From contig NZ_CP123897.1 of NCBI RefSeq assembly GCF_029910655.1, positions 3,275,547 through 3,339,546 on the forward strand: DNA of 64,000 bases, written 5' to 3'. Both the position numbers and the translations under genes were made by a program. The stretch is from Methylomonas sp. UP202 (GTDB taxonomy: Bacteria; Pseudomonadota; Gammaproteobacteria; Methylococcales; Methylomonadaceae). Positions 25,731 to 33,695 of this stretch are shown piece after piece; the first letter of the stretch is position 1; each line of letters starts with the position of its first letter. The notes under the pieces were generated by a model, which saw nothing but the letters and a program-made list of their open reading frames with translations, had not been told where the DNA came from and made no database searches.

Positions 25731-26774
25731 ATGAATGAATCAAACGAAAAACCCAACATGAAACAGACTACATCCCTATTGATCCGGCCTAGTGAAGTTT
25801 TAATATCCGTTCGCCTTGAGCCTGTCGAAAGGCGGCTTGTACTTCTACCAAATCAGCACGAACGCTTCACACAGTTAAGGGCCGGATCAATAAGCCATAA
25901 ACTTGCGCGAATCGCCTGCGCGGCCCTCTTTTGGCTAACCGCCGCCGCGCCGGCCGACGCCACCGTGCCGAGCCGCATCGTCTCGGTCGGCGGCGCGTTG
26001 ACCGAAATCGTCTACGCCTTGGGCGGCGCCGAGCACCTGGTCGGCGTCGACAGCACCAGCCTGACGCCGGCCGCCGCCCAGGCGCTGCCGCAAGTCGGCT
26101 ACATGCGCACGCTGTCGGCCGAAGGCGTACTGTCGCTGCGTCCCGACCTGCTGCTGGCCAGCGCCCACGCCGGCCCGCCGGCGGTGCTGGAGCAATTGCG
26201 CGCGGCCGGCGTGCAAATTCAAACGCTAGCCGAGGACTATTCCGCCGCCGGCATCGCCGCCAAAATCGGCGCTGTCGCCGCCTTGCTGGAACAGCCCGAA
26301 CGCGGCCGGGAACTGGCCGATCAAGTGCAAGCCGACTTCGATCGACTGGCGCAATGGCGCGCGCAAAGCCGTGAACACCCCAAAGTGCTGTTTTTGATGG
26401 CGGTGGCTCACGGCGCGCCGCTGGCTTCAGGACGCGGCACCGCCGCCGACGCGGTATTAACGTTGGCCGGCGCCGCCAACGCCGCCGGCGAACTGCAAGG
26501 CAACAAACCCATCGGTACCGAAGCGATGGTCGCCGCCGCGCCGGACGCGATTTTGTTGACCGACGTCGCCGCCAACGCCATCGGCGGCCTGGAAGCGTTC
26601 TACCGGCAACCCGGCATCGCCCAAACCCCAGCCGGCCGGCAACGTAAAGTCTTTATCGTCGATACCCTGGCCTTGCTCGGCTTTGGCTTGCACAGCGGTC
26701 AGGCGGTGCTGGAACTGGCCAAACGGCTGCACGGCGAACCGGCAGTTGCCGCCGACGCGGGTGCCGGCCGATGA
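25731..26774 (+). CDS. hmuT: HmuT, periplasmic heme-binding protein of the heme ABC importer
   Basis: The mature domain (from about residue 80) has the class III solute-binding fold: VPSRIVSVGGALTEIVYALGG, VGVDSTSLTPAAAQALPQVGYMRTLSAEGVLSLRPDLLL. The signal sequence core (LARIACAALFWLTAAAPADA) lies at about residues 58-78, abnormally far from the start. REP copy 4 is read in-frame between MKQTTSLL and that core, so the N-terminus is extended by about 40 residues. Whether the protein is still exported is uncertain. The 3' end overlaps hmuU by 4 bases. Confidence 0.87.
   Translation: MNESNEKPNMKQTTSLLIRPSEVLISVRLEPVERRLVLLPNQHERFTQLRAGSISHKLARIACAALFWLTAAAPADATVPSRIVSVGGALTEIVYALGGAEHLVGVDSTSLTPAAAQALPQVGYMRTLSAEGVLSLRPDLLLASAHAGPPAVLEQLRAAGVQIQTLAEDYSAAGIAAKIGAVAALLEQPERGRELADQVQADFDRLAQWRAQSREHPKVLFLMAVAHGAPLASGRGTAADAVLTLAGAANAAGELQGNKPIGTEAMVAAAPDAILLTDVAANAIGGLEAFYRQPGIAQTPAGRQRKVFIVDTLALLGFGLHSGQAVLELAKRLHGEPAVAADAGAGR
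25777..25893. repeat. REP-like element, copy 4, inside the hmuT signal-peptide region
   Basis: A larger palindrome bounded by CTATTGATCCGGCC (25777-25790) and its near-complement ending at 25893, with the GAGCCTGTCGAAAGGC core. It is translated in-frame as part of the extended HmuT N-terminus. Confidence 0.85.
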
Positions 26775-27865
26775 CTATGCATGCCGCGATGGCGGCGGCC
26801 GGACCGCGTCTTCGGCTAAAACCGAGCTTGAGCCACGCCGGCCTGTGCTGGCTGCTGGCATTGTTGCTGGCCGTCGCCGCCTTGGCCTCGCTGGGCAGCG
26901 GCGCGGTCGCGATCTCGGCCGGCCAGGCCGCCGCCATCGTCGCCGACCGCTTCGGTATCGCCCTGCCCTGGCCGTTCGGCGCGGACCAGCAAGCGGTGCT
27001 GTTGGCGATTCGCGCGCCGCGCCTGGTGTTGGGTTTATTGGTCGGCGGCGCCTTGGCCGCATCCGGCGCGGCGATGCAGGGCTTGTTCCGCAATCCGCTG
27101 GCCGATCCGGCCTTGATCGGCGTTTCCAGCGGCGCCGCGCTGGCCGCGGTGGCGGTCATCGTGTTGCGCGACAGTCTGTTCGGCGCCGTGGCCGGCGCAT
27201 TCGGCGCCTATTTATTGCCGGTCGCGGCCATCGCCGGCGGTTTTGGGGTCAGTTGGCTGGTGTACCGGCTGGCCGACAGCGGCGACCGGCTGGACGTAGC
27301 CTCGCTGTTACTGTCCGGCATCGCCATCAACGCGCTGGCCGGCTCGGCCACCGGCTTGCTGGTCTATCTGGCCGACGACGACCAGTTGCGCAGCTTGACC
27401 TTCTGGAGTTTGGGCAGCCTGAACGGCGCCGGTTGGGACGGCGTTGCCATTGGCGCGCCGTTTTTACTGGCCAATCTGCTGCTGTTGCCGTGGCTGGCCG
27501 ATGCCTTGAACGCCTTGCTGCTCGGCGAAGCCGAAGCCGGCCACCTGGGCTTTCCGGTCGAACGCATCAAAACCGGCGTGGTGGCCTTGGTCGCGCTCGG
27601 CGTCGGCGCGGCGGTGGCCTTGTCCGGCGTGATCGGCTTCATCGGTCTGGTGGTGCCGCATCTATTGCGGCTGGCCCTAGGGCCGGACCACCGTTGGCTA
27701 TTGCCTTCATCGGCGCTGCTCGGTGCCTTATTGTTGATCTGCGCCGATGATCTGGCCCGCAGTTTGGCGGCACCGGCCGAAATCCCGATCGGCATCGTCA
27801 CCGGCCTGCTCGGCAGTCCGTTTTTTCTGTGGCTGCTGTTCCGGCAAAAACTGATGGGCCATTGA
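26771..27865 (+). CDS. hmuU: HmuU, heme ABC transporter permease (FecCD family)
   Basis: The 364-residue membrane protein has about nine to ten hydrophobic segments and the FecCD signature (IRAPRLVLGLLVGGALAASGAAMQGLFRNPLADP, about 76-110, in two stretches; GVSSGAALAA; and GLVVPHLLRLALGPDHRWLLP near 300). It forms the inner-membrane channel for heme with HmuV as ATPase. It overlaps hmuT by 4 bases and precedes hmuV by one base, so the three are translationally coupled. Confidence 0.95.
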   Translation: MTMHAAMAAAGPRLRLKPSLSHAGLCWLLALLLAVAALASLGSGAVAISAGQAAAIVADRFGIALPWPFGADQQAVLLAIRAPRLVLGLLVGGALAASGAAMQGLFRNPLADPALIGVSSGAALAAVAVIVLRDSLFGAVAGAFGAYLLPVAAIAGGFGVSWLVYRLADSGDRLDVASLLLSGIAINALAGSATGLLVYLADDDQLRSLTFWSLGSLNGAGWDGVAIGAPFLLANLLLLPWLADALNALLLGEAEAGHLGFPVERIKTGVVALVALGVGAAVALSGVIGFIGLVVPHLLRLALGPDHRWLLPSSALLGALLLICADDLARSLAAPAEIPIGIVTGLLGSPFFLWLLFRQKLMGH

Positions 27866-27866
27866 C

Positions 27867-28682
27867 ATGCTGCAAGCCATAGACTTGAGCCTGCGCGTCG
27901 GCGCGAAAACCTTGCTGGACGGCGTGACGCTGGAGCTGCGCCCCGGCGAAGTGCTGGCCGTGGCCGGCCCGAACGGCGCCGGCAAATCCAGCCTGTTGCG
28001 GGCCATCAGCGGCGAACTGGCGCCGTTCGCCGGCCAAGTGACGATGAACGGCCGGCCGCTGGCGGAATGGCCGCCGCAACAGGCGGCCTTGCTGCGCGGC
28101 GTATTGCCGCAAAGCGCCGGACTGGCATTCCGCTTCACGGTCCGCGACGTGGCCTTGATGGGCCGCAGCCCGCAACGCAAAACCCACAGCGCCGCGCAAA
28201 ACCGAGCCATCGCCGAACAGGCGCTGGCGATGACCGATACCGGCCATCTGGCCGAGCGCATCTACACCACGCTGTCCGGCGGCGAACGCCAACGAGTGCA
28301 ACTGGCGCGGGTGCTGGCGCAAATCTGGGAACCGCAAGACCCGCTGCATCGCTATTTGTTGCTGGACGAACCCACCTCGGCGCTGGACCTGGCCCATCAG
28401 CACGCGGTGCTGGCCATCGCCCGCCGCTTCGCCGACGAACAACGGGCCGGGGTGTTGGCGGTCTTGCACGACCTGAATCTGGCCGCGCTGTACGCCGACC
28501 GCATCGCCCTGCTGCACCAAGGCCGGCTGGCCGCCATCGGCACGCCGGCGCAGACCCTGAACAGCGAGCTGATCCGGCAAGTATTCGCTTATCCGGTCAG
28601 TATCAGTAGTCATCCGCAAATTCCGGACGCGCCGTTGGTGATTCCGCGGCGGCAAGTAGCGCCGGGCGTTCAGGAGCAATGA
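27867..28682 (+). CDS. hmuV: HmuV, heme ABC transporter ATPase
   Basis: The 271-residue protein has Walker A (GPNGAGKSSLL, about residue 36), Q-loop (LPQSAG), ABC signature (LSGGERQRVQLARVLAQ, about 137), Walker B (YLLLDEPTSALD, about 166) and the H-loop (VLHDLNLAA). It powers import of heme through HmuU. It ends the heme locus and is followed within two bases by REP copy 5. Confidence 0.95.
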   Translation: MLQAIDLSLRVGAKTLLDGVTLELRPGEVLAVAGPNGAGKSSLLRAISGELAPFAGQVTMNGRPLAEWPPQQAALLRGVLPQSAGLAFRFTVRDVALMGRSPQRKTHSAAQNRAIAEQALAMTDTGHLAERIYTTLSGGERQRVQLARVLAQIWEPQDPLHRYLLLDEPTSALDLAHQHAVLAIARRFADEQRAGVLAVLHDLNLAALYADRIALLHQGRLAAIGTPAQTLNSELIRQVFAYPVSISSHPQIPDAPLVIPRRQVAPGVQEQ

Positions 28683-28683
28683 G

Positions 28684-28793
28684 TGATTAACCGGGCCTTC
28701 AAATACCGTTCGCCCTGAGCCTGTCGAAGGGCACACCGCCTGGGGCTTAGCCGAGCTCAGCTTAAACGGAATACCCTTGATCAATAGGGCCGG
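28684..28793. repeat. REP-like element, copy 5, downstream of hmuV
   Basis: Begins just after the hmuV stop and ends TCAATAGGGCCGG, with the TACCGTTCGCCCTGAGCCTG core and a partially diverged right arm (TTAAACGG). It could act as an mRNA-stabilising 3' hairpin for the heme operon. Confidence 0.8.
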
Positions 28794-29124
28794 AGCCACG
28801 TGGCAGGCACTCGATTGCCCGGAATACCCGGTTTAGCGTGTTCGGAGGAATACGTTAACAACGCCGCCACGGAGGGACTCAATGCCGCGGATTTATCCGG
28901 CATGACAATGGTGTTATTGGGAGTAAAATCTAATAAACTGGCAGCGGACGCTAGCCCGGCTGCAAGCGGTCGATCCAGTGATTCAATGGCGCCGATCGCT
29001 CCGTTACCGGTCATCAGTTTTGAACTCTGAATGGTATACAGAAAGGAAAATTTCATGTTGACCCATCAGTTATTGCAAAAATGCGTGTTTTTTTGGTGAT
29101 ATACGGAAATTGTTTAGTTACTAG
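28794..29124. other. gap between the heme operon and the cassette region
   Basis: About 330 bases. Opposed short frames (28800-29030 plus, 28781-29056 minus) have no ribosome site or recognisable motif, so I do not call them. The last 60 bases are AT-rich and end in CTAGTTAGGG, which fits an integron-type crossover site at 29124-29130 where the first cassette joins. Confidence 0.45.
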
Positions 29125-29134
29125 TTAGGGTTAC

Positions 29135-29605
29135 ATGCAAACATTGATCCCATACTTTCCGATCATCGGGCCTGCCTTAGCTGCTTTTGTGGCAATTCTT
29201 GGTTGGGGCGTGTCGCATTATTTGAGCGTCAGCAAAGACCAAAAAGCAAAACAGCGTGATATGAGAATCCAGTTTTTGCTTGAGGCATACCGGAGGCTTG
29301 AAGCTGCTGCAAATCGCCCAGAATCTGGAAAGGAAGAACAAGATAAGTTTGAATCGGCGCTTGCCGACATTCAACTGCTCGGAACAAAAACACAAATCGA
29401 AGAATTGATGCGCTTCCTTGAGCAGTGGAACTCATCAGAAGGCAATGCTTCAATCAATCCTTTACTTGAGCTTCTGAGAACACACCTTCGGGAAGAACTT
29501 GGCCTCGAAAAGGAAATTCCTGGCATCAAGATATTTCGCTTTAAGAATCGCCACCCTAACACGGCGCTCAAGCGGGACGCGGCGAAAAGCCGCCGCGCCC
29601 CTTAG
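29135..29605 (+). CDS. cassette-borne membrane-anchored protein, unknown function
   Basis: The 156-residue protein has one N-terminal membrane helix (about residues 5-28, IIGPALAAFVAILGWGVSHYL) and a helical, charged cytoplasmic region with likely coiled coil (about 35-130). Its last 17 codons run into the attC site, as is typical of integron cassettes. The gene begins five bases after the GTTAGGG crossover and has no visible promoter. Base composition is AT-richer than the heme genes. No family recognised. Confidence 0.75.
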   Translation: MQTLIPYFPIIGPALAAFVAILGWGVSHYLSVSKDQKAKQRDMRIQFLLEAYRRLEAAANRPESGKEEQDKFESALADIQLLGTKTQIEELMRFLEQWNSSEGNASINPLLELLRTHLREELGLEKEIPGIKIFRFKNRHPNTALKRDAAKSRRAP

Positions 29606-29618
29606 CTTGGCGTTAGGT
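29554..29618 (+). other. integron-type attC recombination site
   Basis: A 65-base imperfect palindrome begins CCCTAAC (complementary core, 29554-29560) and ends GTTAGGT (crossover core, 29612-29618). Inside are CTCAAGCGGG opposite CCCTTAGCTT and a central GCGGCG-AAAAG-CCGCCGC hairpin. The layout R''-L''-loop-L'-R' and the CTCAAGCGGGACGC motif are characteristic of attC (59-base) elements. Confidence 0.85.
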
Positions 29619-29631
29619 AGGTAGAAGGAAT

Positions 29632-30516
29632 ATGAACGACTCTACATGGGAAAGGCAGCGTGCATTCCTGAATGCGGTTCCAGAAAGCGAACGTATTAGG
29701 ATTCAGAAAGAGAACCACGAAGAAGCCGAAAAGCTCTATAAAGAATTTACAGAAGCCTTTAGCAAAGATATGTGCGATTCCTGTGGAAAGCCGATCAGCA
29801 CTTTTTCTAACGAAAGCCCATGCTTCCATTGGCTGTTGAGACCAGGGAAGGTAAAAAAAGATCATATTGAAAATATTCTTAAAATAAAGGGTTATTTCAG
29901 GTGTGCGGCGTATATAAGATGGGTAACTAACTTCGACAGCCACTTCAAAAATATCAATAACTTATCTCTGGAATGGAACGCAGATGCGCTATTCCATTGG
30001 TCGGCTAAATACAAACATCTAAAATGGACATTCTGGTGTACTAGAAATGACTACGCCGGGCATAGTAATCAGCCTCCTCACTTCCATTTTGAAATGCGCC
30101 TAGATAAAAATTCATTTATAAAATTCAACGATTTTCACATCCCTTTTACAGACGAAGACCTGTTCACCATTCGTTCCCACGAAGATCCAGAATCTCCAGT
30201 CAAACAAACATTTGGATTCCATGGGGCAGGACTAGAAGAAGCTTTTTCTGTCGATCCAGAAAAGCTTATGGAGGGGCTAACTACAACAGACAACCAAGAG
30301 GAAGCGGTTTACCACCTACATACTGTCATTCATTCAGAAGATGGCATACCTTCTGAAGTGATCAACCAAGCCTTGGCTATAGCGAAGGAGAAAAAAGTTC
30401 CAGTAGCCACTATTATTCGTGAACTTGGATATGAGGCTAGTGTTACTATCGAACCGGCAGAGTCGTTAATCACAAAAGAATGCAGAAGTAATCCAAGGCA
30501 AAAAAAAGATGCCTAA
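29632..30516 (+). CDS. cassette-borne protein, unknown function
   Basis: The 294-residue protein begins 14 bases after the attC crossover with an AGAAGGA site and ends exactly at the next complementary core (GCCTAAC). It has a possible zinc-binding CDSCGKP motif near residue 49, an Asp/His/Phe-rich central part (NQPPHFHFEMRLDKN) and an acidic helical C-terminus. It is AT-rich and promoterless, as expected of a gene cassette. I do not recognise the family. Confidence 0.75.
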   Translation: MNDSTWERQRAFLNAVPESERIRIQKENHEEAEKLYKEFTEAFSKDMCDSCGKPISTFSNESPCFHWLLRPGKVKKDHIENILKIKGYFRCAAYIRWVTNFDSHFKNINNLSLEWNADALFHWSAKYKHLKWTFWCTRNDYAGHSNQPPHFHFEMRLDKNSFIKFNDFHIPFTDEDLFTIRSHEDPESPVKQTFGFHGAGLEEAFSVDPEKLMEGLTTTDNQEEAVYHLHTVIHSEDGIPSEVINQALAIAKEKKVPVATIIRELGYEASVTIEPAESLITKECRSNPRQKKDA

Positions 30517-30581
30517 CAATCGCATAAACTCGAACCACAAAAAGCCACACTGCGCTCCGCTTTTTACGACCGGTTGTGAGT
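30511..30581 (+). other. attC site truncated by a repeat
   Basis: GCCTAAC at 30511-30517 followed by AATCGCATAAACTCGAACCAC and an AAAAAGC...GCTTTTT stem make the left half and centre of an attC site. The expected closing GTTAGGC core is missing: the palindromic element at 30585 starts just where it should be. The second cassette is therefore probably locked in place. Confidence 0.65.
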
Positions 30582-30584
30582 CCT

Positions 30585-30702
30585 GTAGGGTGGGCACGTT
30601 TTTTGTGCCCACGCGGTTTAATGCGTGGGCAATTTTGCCCACCCTACCTCTGTTCGCGACATCCATTGGCGTAGATACCGGTAAGCTTGCGAACCGCACC
30701 GT
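30585..30702. repeat. palindromic repeat related to 11666-11731, with extended right part
   Basis: A 63-base palindrome bounded by GTAGGGTGGGCA and TGCCCACCCTAC (30585-30647), followed by CTCTGTTCGCGACATCC and AAGCTTGCGAACCGCACCG. The whole 118-base block is matched imperfectly at 31305-31417, so the two copies flank the toxin-remnant and immunity-like genes. Confidence 0.75.
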
Positions 30703-30704
30703 AA

Positions 30705-30923
30705 GCGAAACGGCGTACTTTATTCCCTGCGGTTCGTTACCTCACCGCACGCTACGGCCTTAACCCATCCGAGCAGGTAGATCCTGTCGTTGTAAGAAGC
30801 AATGGGCAAGTAATTGGGCGAGACGGAATTTCAATTGAAGTTTCTATTGCTGAAAACTATGAACAAGCTCATTTTCCATTGAGCGAATATGAAAACTGGG
30901 CTACTTGGAATTCGCCAAAATGA
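30705..30923 (+). pseudogene. C-terminal remnant, possibly of a polymorphic toxin
   Basis: An open frame without a start codon runs from just after the repeat (stop at 30702-30704) to the TGA at 30921-30923. Its last part contains RSNGQVIGRDGISIEV and ENYEQAHFPLSEYENW. The TGA overlaps the ATG of the next gene (ATGA), as in coupled toxin-immunity pairs. The rest of the gene is absent, replaced at the left by the repeat. The toxin reading is inference from gene order only. Confidence 0.45.
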
Positions 30924-31288
30924 AATATCTCAATCTTAGAAATGAGCTTATTTTTTATTTAAAAGTTCTAAGTGACGCCGAATATCAACGGTCTTGTTGG
31001 ATAAATCATGATTACCAATGTAGTATCGAGTATGATGAATTTGATTTAGCTGTACATTTTTTGTTTGACGATACCGCACTTTCTTCTGAGTCTGAGAGTT
31101 GGATCGGACTGTGCTTAAAGAATAAAGAAGAGGCTTTTAAAGTTAAGAGAGTATGTGATGCAATTGAAGTTATTTTCGAAAAGTATGGAACCCTATTGAG
31201 CGATAGAGAATACGTTGCGCTGCCCGAATGGGGAATAGTTTTAAGTGCGGCGATGGATGCTCACAAATGTTTGGTCGATTCCGTTTAA
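30920..31288 (+). CDS. small acidic protein, immunity-protein-like (SCO4402-like)
   Basis: The 122-residue protein (start at 30920, overlapping the upstream remnant) has KYLNLRNELIFYLKVLSD at the start, SIEYDEFDLAVHFLFDDT in the middle and YVALPEWGIVLSAAMDAH near the end. This pattern reminds me of the SCO4402 family of small proteins often found beside toxin genes. It is acidic, AT-rich and translationally coupled to a probable toxin fragment, so an orphan immunity role is plausible but unproven. Confidence 0.55.
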   Translation: MKYLNLRNELIFYLKVLSDAEYQRSCWINHDYQCSIEYDEFDLAVHFLFDDTALSSESESWIGLCLKNKEEAFKVKRVCDAIEVIFEKYGTLLSDREYVALPEWGIVLSAAMDAHKCLVDSV

Positions 31289-31304
31289 CAGGCTTTTGAA
31301 GCTT

Positions 31305-31417
31305 GGTAAGGCACGGGTTTTGTGTCCACGCGGCTTTGAACGGTGGGCAATTTTGCCCTACCTCTGCTCGCGACATCCTCTGCCGTCATATCGTTGAGCT
31401 TGCGAACCGCACGGAAT
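31305..31417. repeat. diverged second copy of the repeat at 30585-30702
   Basis: Contains GGGTTTTGTGTCCACGCGG, CGGTGGGCAATTTTGCCC, CTCTGCTCGCGACATCC and GAGCTTGCGAACCGCACGG in the same order as the first copy. The palindrome arms have decayed. Confidence 0.65.
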
Positions 31418-31596
31418 CGTCTCGGTTTTCTCGAGGATCCCATCCTTAGAGCTAACCGGCTCGGCCGCTGTCCAGCAAAACTAGGTCGGGCAAAGCCACC
31501 TTGCCCATGCGCCCCCGCCGATACCCGGCTAGCTTGCCGCCGTTGTCGAATACCGCCCCAGACGCCCGGAGTGCGGCGCCACGGGCTACCCGGTAC

Positions 31597-31827
31597 GCGC
31601 TGACCGCTGAATTTTCCGCGCGGTAGCGCGAGTAAACCGTACGGTGGGGTGCTTGAACCGCACGGTGGACGCCGGCGATGGCGCGGTCGGCCGACTCGAC
31701 CGTGCTTTCGGACGCCTGGAATGCGCGGTGGAACCAAGCGAGCGTACGGTGGACTCGATTTACCGTGCGGTGGGCTGATTTTCCAGCGCGGTGGAACCGA
31801 AATACCGCGCGACTTTCCGGACCGGCG
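31597..31827. repeat. tandem array with an exact 21-bp step
   Basis: Units begin G(C/T)(G/A)CGGTGG-like at 31618, 31639, 31660, 31681, 31702, 31723, 31744, 31765, 31786 and 31807, each exactly 21 bases apart, with a probable earlier unit at 31597. Sequence within units has diverged strongly but no indels have accumulated. Because 21 is a multiple of three, several frames stay open; the minus-strand frame 31452-31970 reads as a 7-residue repeat of the type xHRTVxx. Confidence 0.85.
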
Positions 31828-32130
31828 AAAGCGTGCGACGAAATCCACGCGCCGCGATTGCCAACGATGGCCGCGAACGCGGCTTGGCCGGCAGCGCCGA
31901 TGCCGAAATCGGTCCGAACCTTATAGCCTCTAGGTATATCCGCTGGCCAGTCGGCGCGGAGCTGCGACAATTGGTCTCACCCCAGTGATGCGCAAGCTGA
32001 TCTACAATCCACTAAGACTTAGCTTATTCGCTAGTCTAAATCCCCTCTTCTTATCATCACTTCTCCGCTATTGACCAGCCTCCGCGCTAACGGTCAATCC
32101 CGGCGCTGTCCTTTTTTAAGGAGTCTTACC
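31828..32130. other. gap before the hypothetical gene at 32131
   Basis: About 300 bases after the 21-bp array. No gene is supported on either strand; frames here only extend those of the array. An AAGGAG ribosome site lies just before 32131. Confidence 0.4.
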
Positions 32131-32751
32131 ATGGCTAAATCCGATTATTTACCCCGCTCCGATGGCGAGCTGCTGCTTTGGCATGATCGTTTTAAAGACA
32201 ATCTGATCGCATTAAAGGAAAAATTGGGCTTGTCCGATGACGATATTGCGGTGATCGTCAACGATAACGAGGCTTTGCACAGCAAAATTGCCGCTTCCAA
32301 CATCAGCGCGGCGGCAGCTCAGCATGCCAATGCGGAGAAAACCGCGGCCTGTATTCAGTCGGGCGGTCATACCCGGATTTTGGCTAGGCGCATTAAAACG
32401 CTGAGCAACTATACCCAGGCCATCGGCAATCTGCTGGGCATCATCGGCAGCGAGTCCTCTCAGGATTTATCCGAGGCCAAACCGGTATTGAAAGCGATCG
32501 ATCAAACCGGCGGGGTTGTGGAATTTAGTTTTTTGAAGGGCGGCAGCGACGGCATCAATTTGTACTGCCAGCGCGATAACGACGCGGAGTTCATGTTTCT
32601 GGCGCGGGAAACCCAGACTCACTTTATCGATAACCGCGCTCTGTTAGTACCGGGCAAGCCGGAATTGCGTCGCTATACGGCGGTGTATGTGCAAAAAGAC
32701 CATGAAGTCGGCCAGTTCAGCGACGAATTGGTGGTCAATTGCGCGCCGTGA
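32131..32751 (+). CDS. hypothetical cytoplasmic protein
   Basis: The 206-residue product starts at the ATG after an AAGGAG site; an upstream in-frame start is unsupported. It has an N-terminal helical half (LLLWHDRFKDNLIALKEKLGL, then a likely four-helix bundle to about residue 110) and a C-terminal beta-rich half (VVEFSFLKGGSDGINLYCQR, then VYVQKDHEVGQFSDELVVN), resembling a fibronectin-like or carbohydrate-style sandwich. No signal peptide. I do not recognise a named family. Confidence 0.7.
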   Translation: MAKSDYLPRSDGELLLWHDRFKDNLIALKEKLGLSDDDIAVIVNDNEALHSKIAASNISAAAAQHANAEKTAACIQSGGHTRILARRIKTLSNYTQAIGNLLGIIGSESSQDLSEAKPVLKAIDQTGGVVEFSFLKGGSDGINLYCQRDNDAEFMFLARETQTHFIDNRALLVPGKPELRRYTAVYVQKDHEVGQFSDELVVNCAP

Positions 32752-33106
32752 CCGAAGGGATCGCGTTTGTGTTGCGCTACCCTGGCGCGGGTGAGCCGTG
32801 CATGCCGCGTCGGGGTCGGTTGGCTTAACGGGTTTGGCGGACTAATCGCCGCGCCTAAATTAAGTTTATCGGGGCGGACGACAATGACTCGTTTCGCCCC
32901 GCCGCCAATCCTAGCGAATCAACATGGAGTAAGGCCTTCGCGCTCGCCGGGAAGCGGACATCCTCGGCCAGGGACGGCAAACTCCCCCTCTGCGGCATCT
33001 GGATGTCGGCTTTCGCAGCCATACCCATAACAAAAAACCGGCGAAAAATTTTTGAAAGCCGCCGCCTCGGGTTTGGCGGCGGCGTTGGCTGAGCGGCTAA
33101 TTTAGT
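32752..33106. other. convergent intergenic region
   Basis: About 355 bases between convergent genes. Apart from the terminator at 33046-33083 nothing is supported; the short plus-strand frame at 32767-33030 lacks a ribosome site and has chance-like composition. Confidence 0.45.
33046..33083 (-). terminator. terminator of the minus-strand secreted-protein gene
   Basis: GCCGCCGCC (33058-33066) pairs with GGCGGCGGC (33075-33083); on the minus strand the stem is followed by TTTCAAAAATTTTT. It lies 23 bases past the stop at 33107. Confidence 0.7.
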
Positions 33107-33673
33107 TCAACGGCGGTATGGTCGCCGCGAAATCCCTAATCCAGCCAGTGCCGAAGCAAACAACCAGAAGGCTGCGGGTATCGGTACGGTATTGACGGTG
33201 ATCGAAGCGTTTGCCGTTAACACATTGCCGTTGGAGAGCGTGTCGGTGTCGGGATCGAATGCGGGATTGAACGGGCTGCGGGCGAATAAGTCGTAGGTCA
33301 GTACGATCTGGCCGTAGGTAGTCCCTTGAGCGGCATCGTCGGCAATTTTAAAGCGGCCTAATCCGGTTTGATTGCTGTCATCGAACGATTGTCCCCAGGC
33401 GGTACTGGCGCCAAAGCCCGGCCCTACGACGAAGAAATTATCGGGTGCGCTGATAAAGTCGGTAAAGGTACCCGGCGAGCTTGAGGATTGAAATTCCGCG
33501 CCGGTCACGACCAGAAAGTTTTGGGTATTGGTCAGTAGGAAACCCCAGCCCACGGTATCGCCTCGGTAACCTGCGATTGCGCCATTGGCGGGCTCCAATT
33601 GGAATGCGGTCGAGGCCTGGGTGCTTGGCAGTATGAATAACAAGCCAGCTAACAAGAATATGCGTTTCATCAT
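33107..33673 (-). CDS. secreted protein with VPIPAA (PEP-CTERM-like) sorting tail
   Basis: The 188-residue precursor has a signal peptide (cleavage near TQA, residue 20), a beta-rich body (GWGFLLTNTQNFLVVTGAEF) and a C-terminal VPIPAAFWLFASALAGLG hydrophobic tail ending in basic RRPYRR. The tail marks it for exosortase-type processing. It follows the gene at 33696-34820 by about 20 bases and probably shares its message. GGAGAT ribosome site. Confidence 0.82.
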   Translation of the reverse strand: MMKRIFLLAGLLFILPSTQASTAFQLEPANGAIAGYRGDTVGWGFLLTNTQNFLVVTGAEFQSSSSPGTFTDFISAPDNFFVVGPGFGASTAWGQSFDDSNQTGLGRFKIADDAAQGTTYGQIVLTYDLFARSPFNPAFDPDTDTLSNGNVLTANASITVNTVPIPAAFWLFASALAGLGISRRPYRR

Positions 33674-33695
33674 CAGAATATCTCCGAATTAACAA

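Noticed and set aside
28781..29056. Opposed frames before the cassette region
   Set aside because: Neither strand shows a ribosome site or recognisable domain, and the left end lies in the REP copy.
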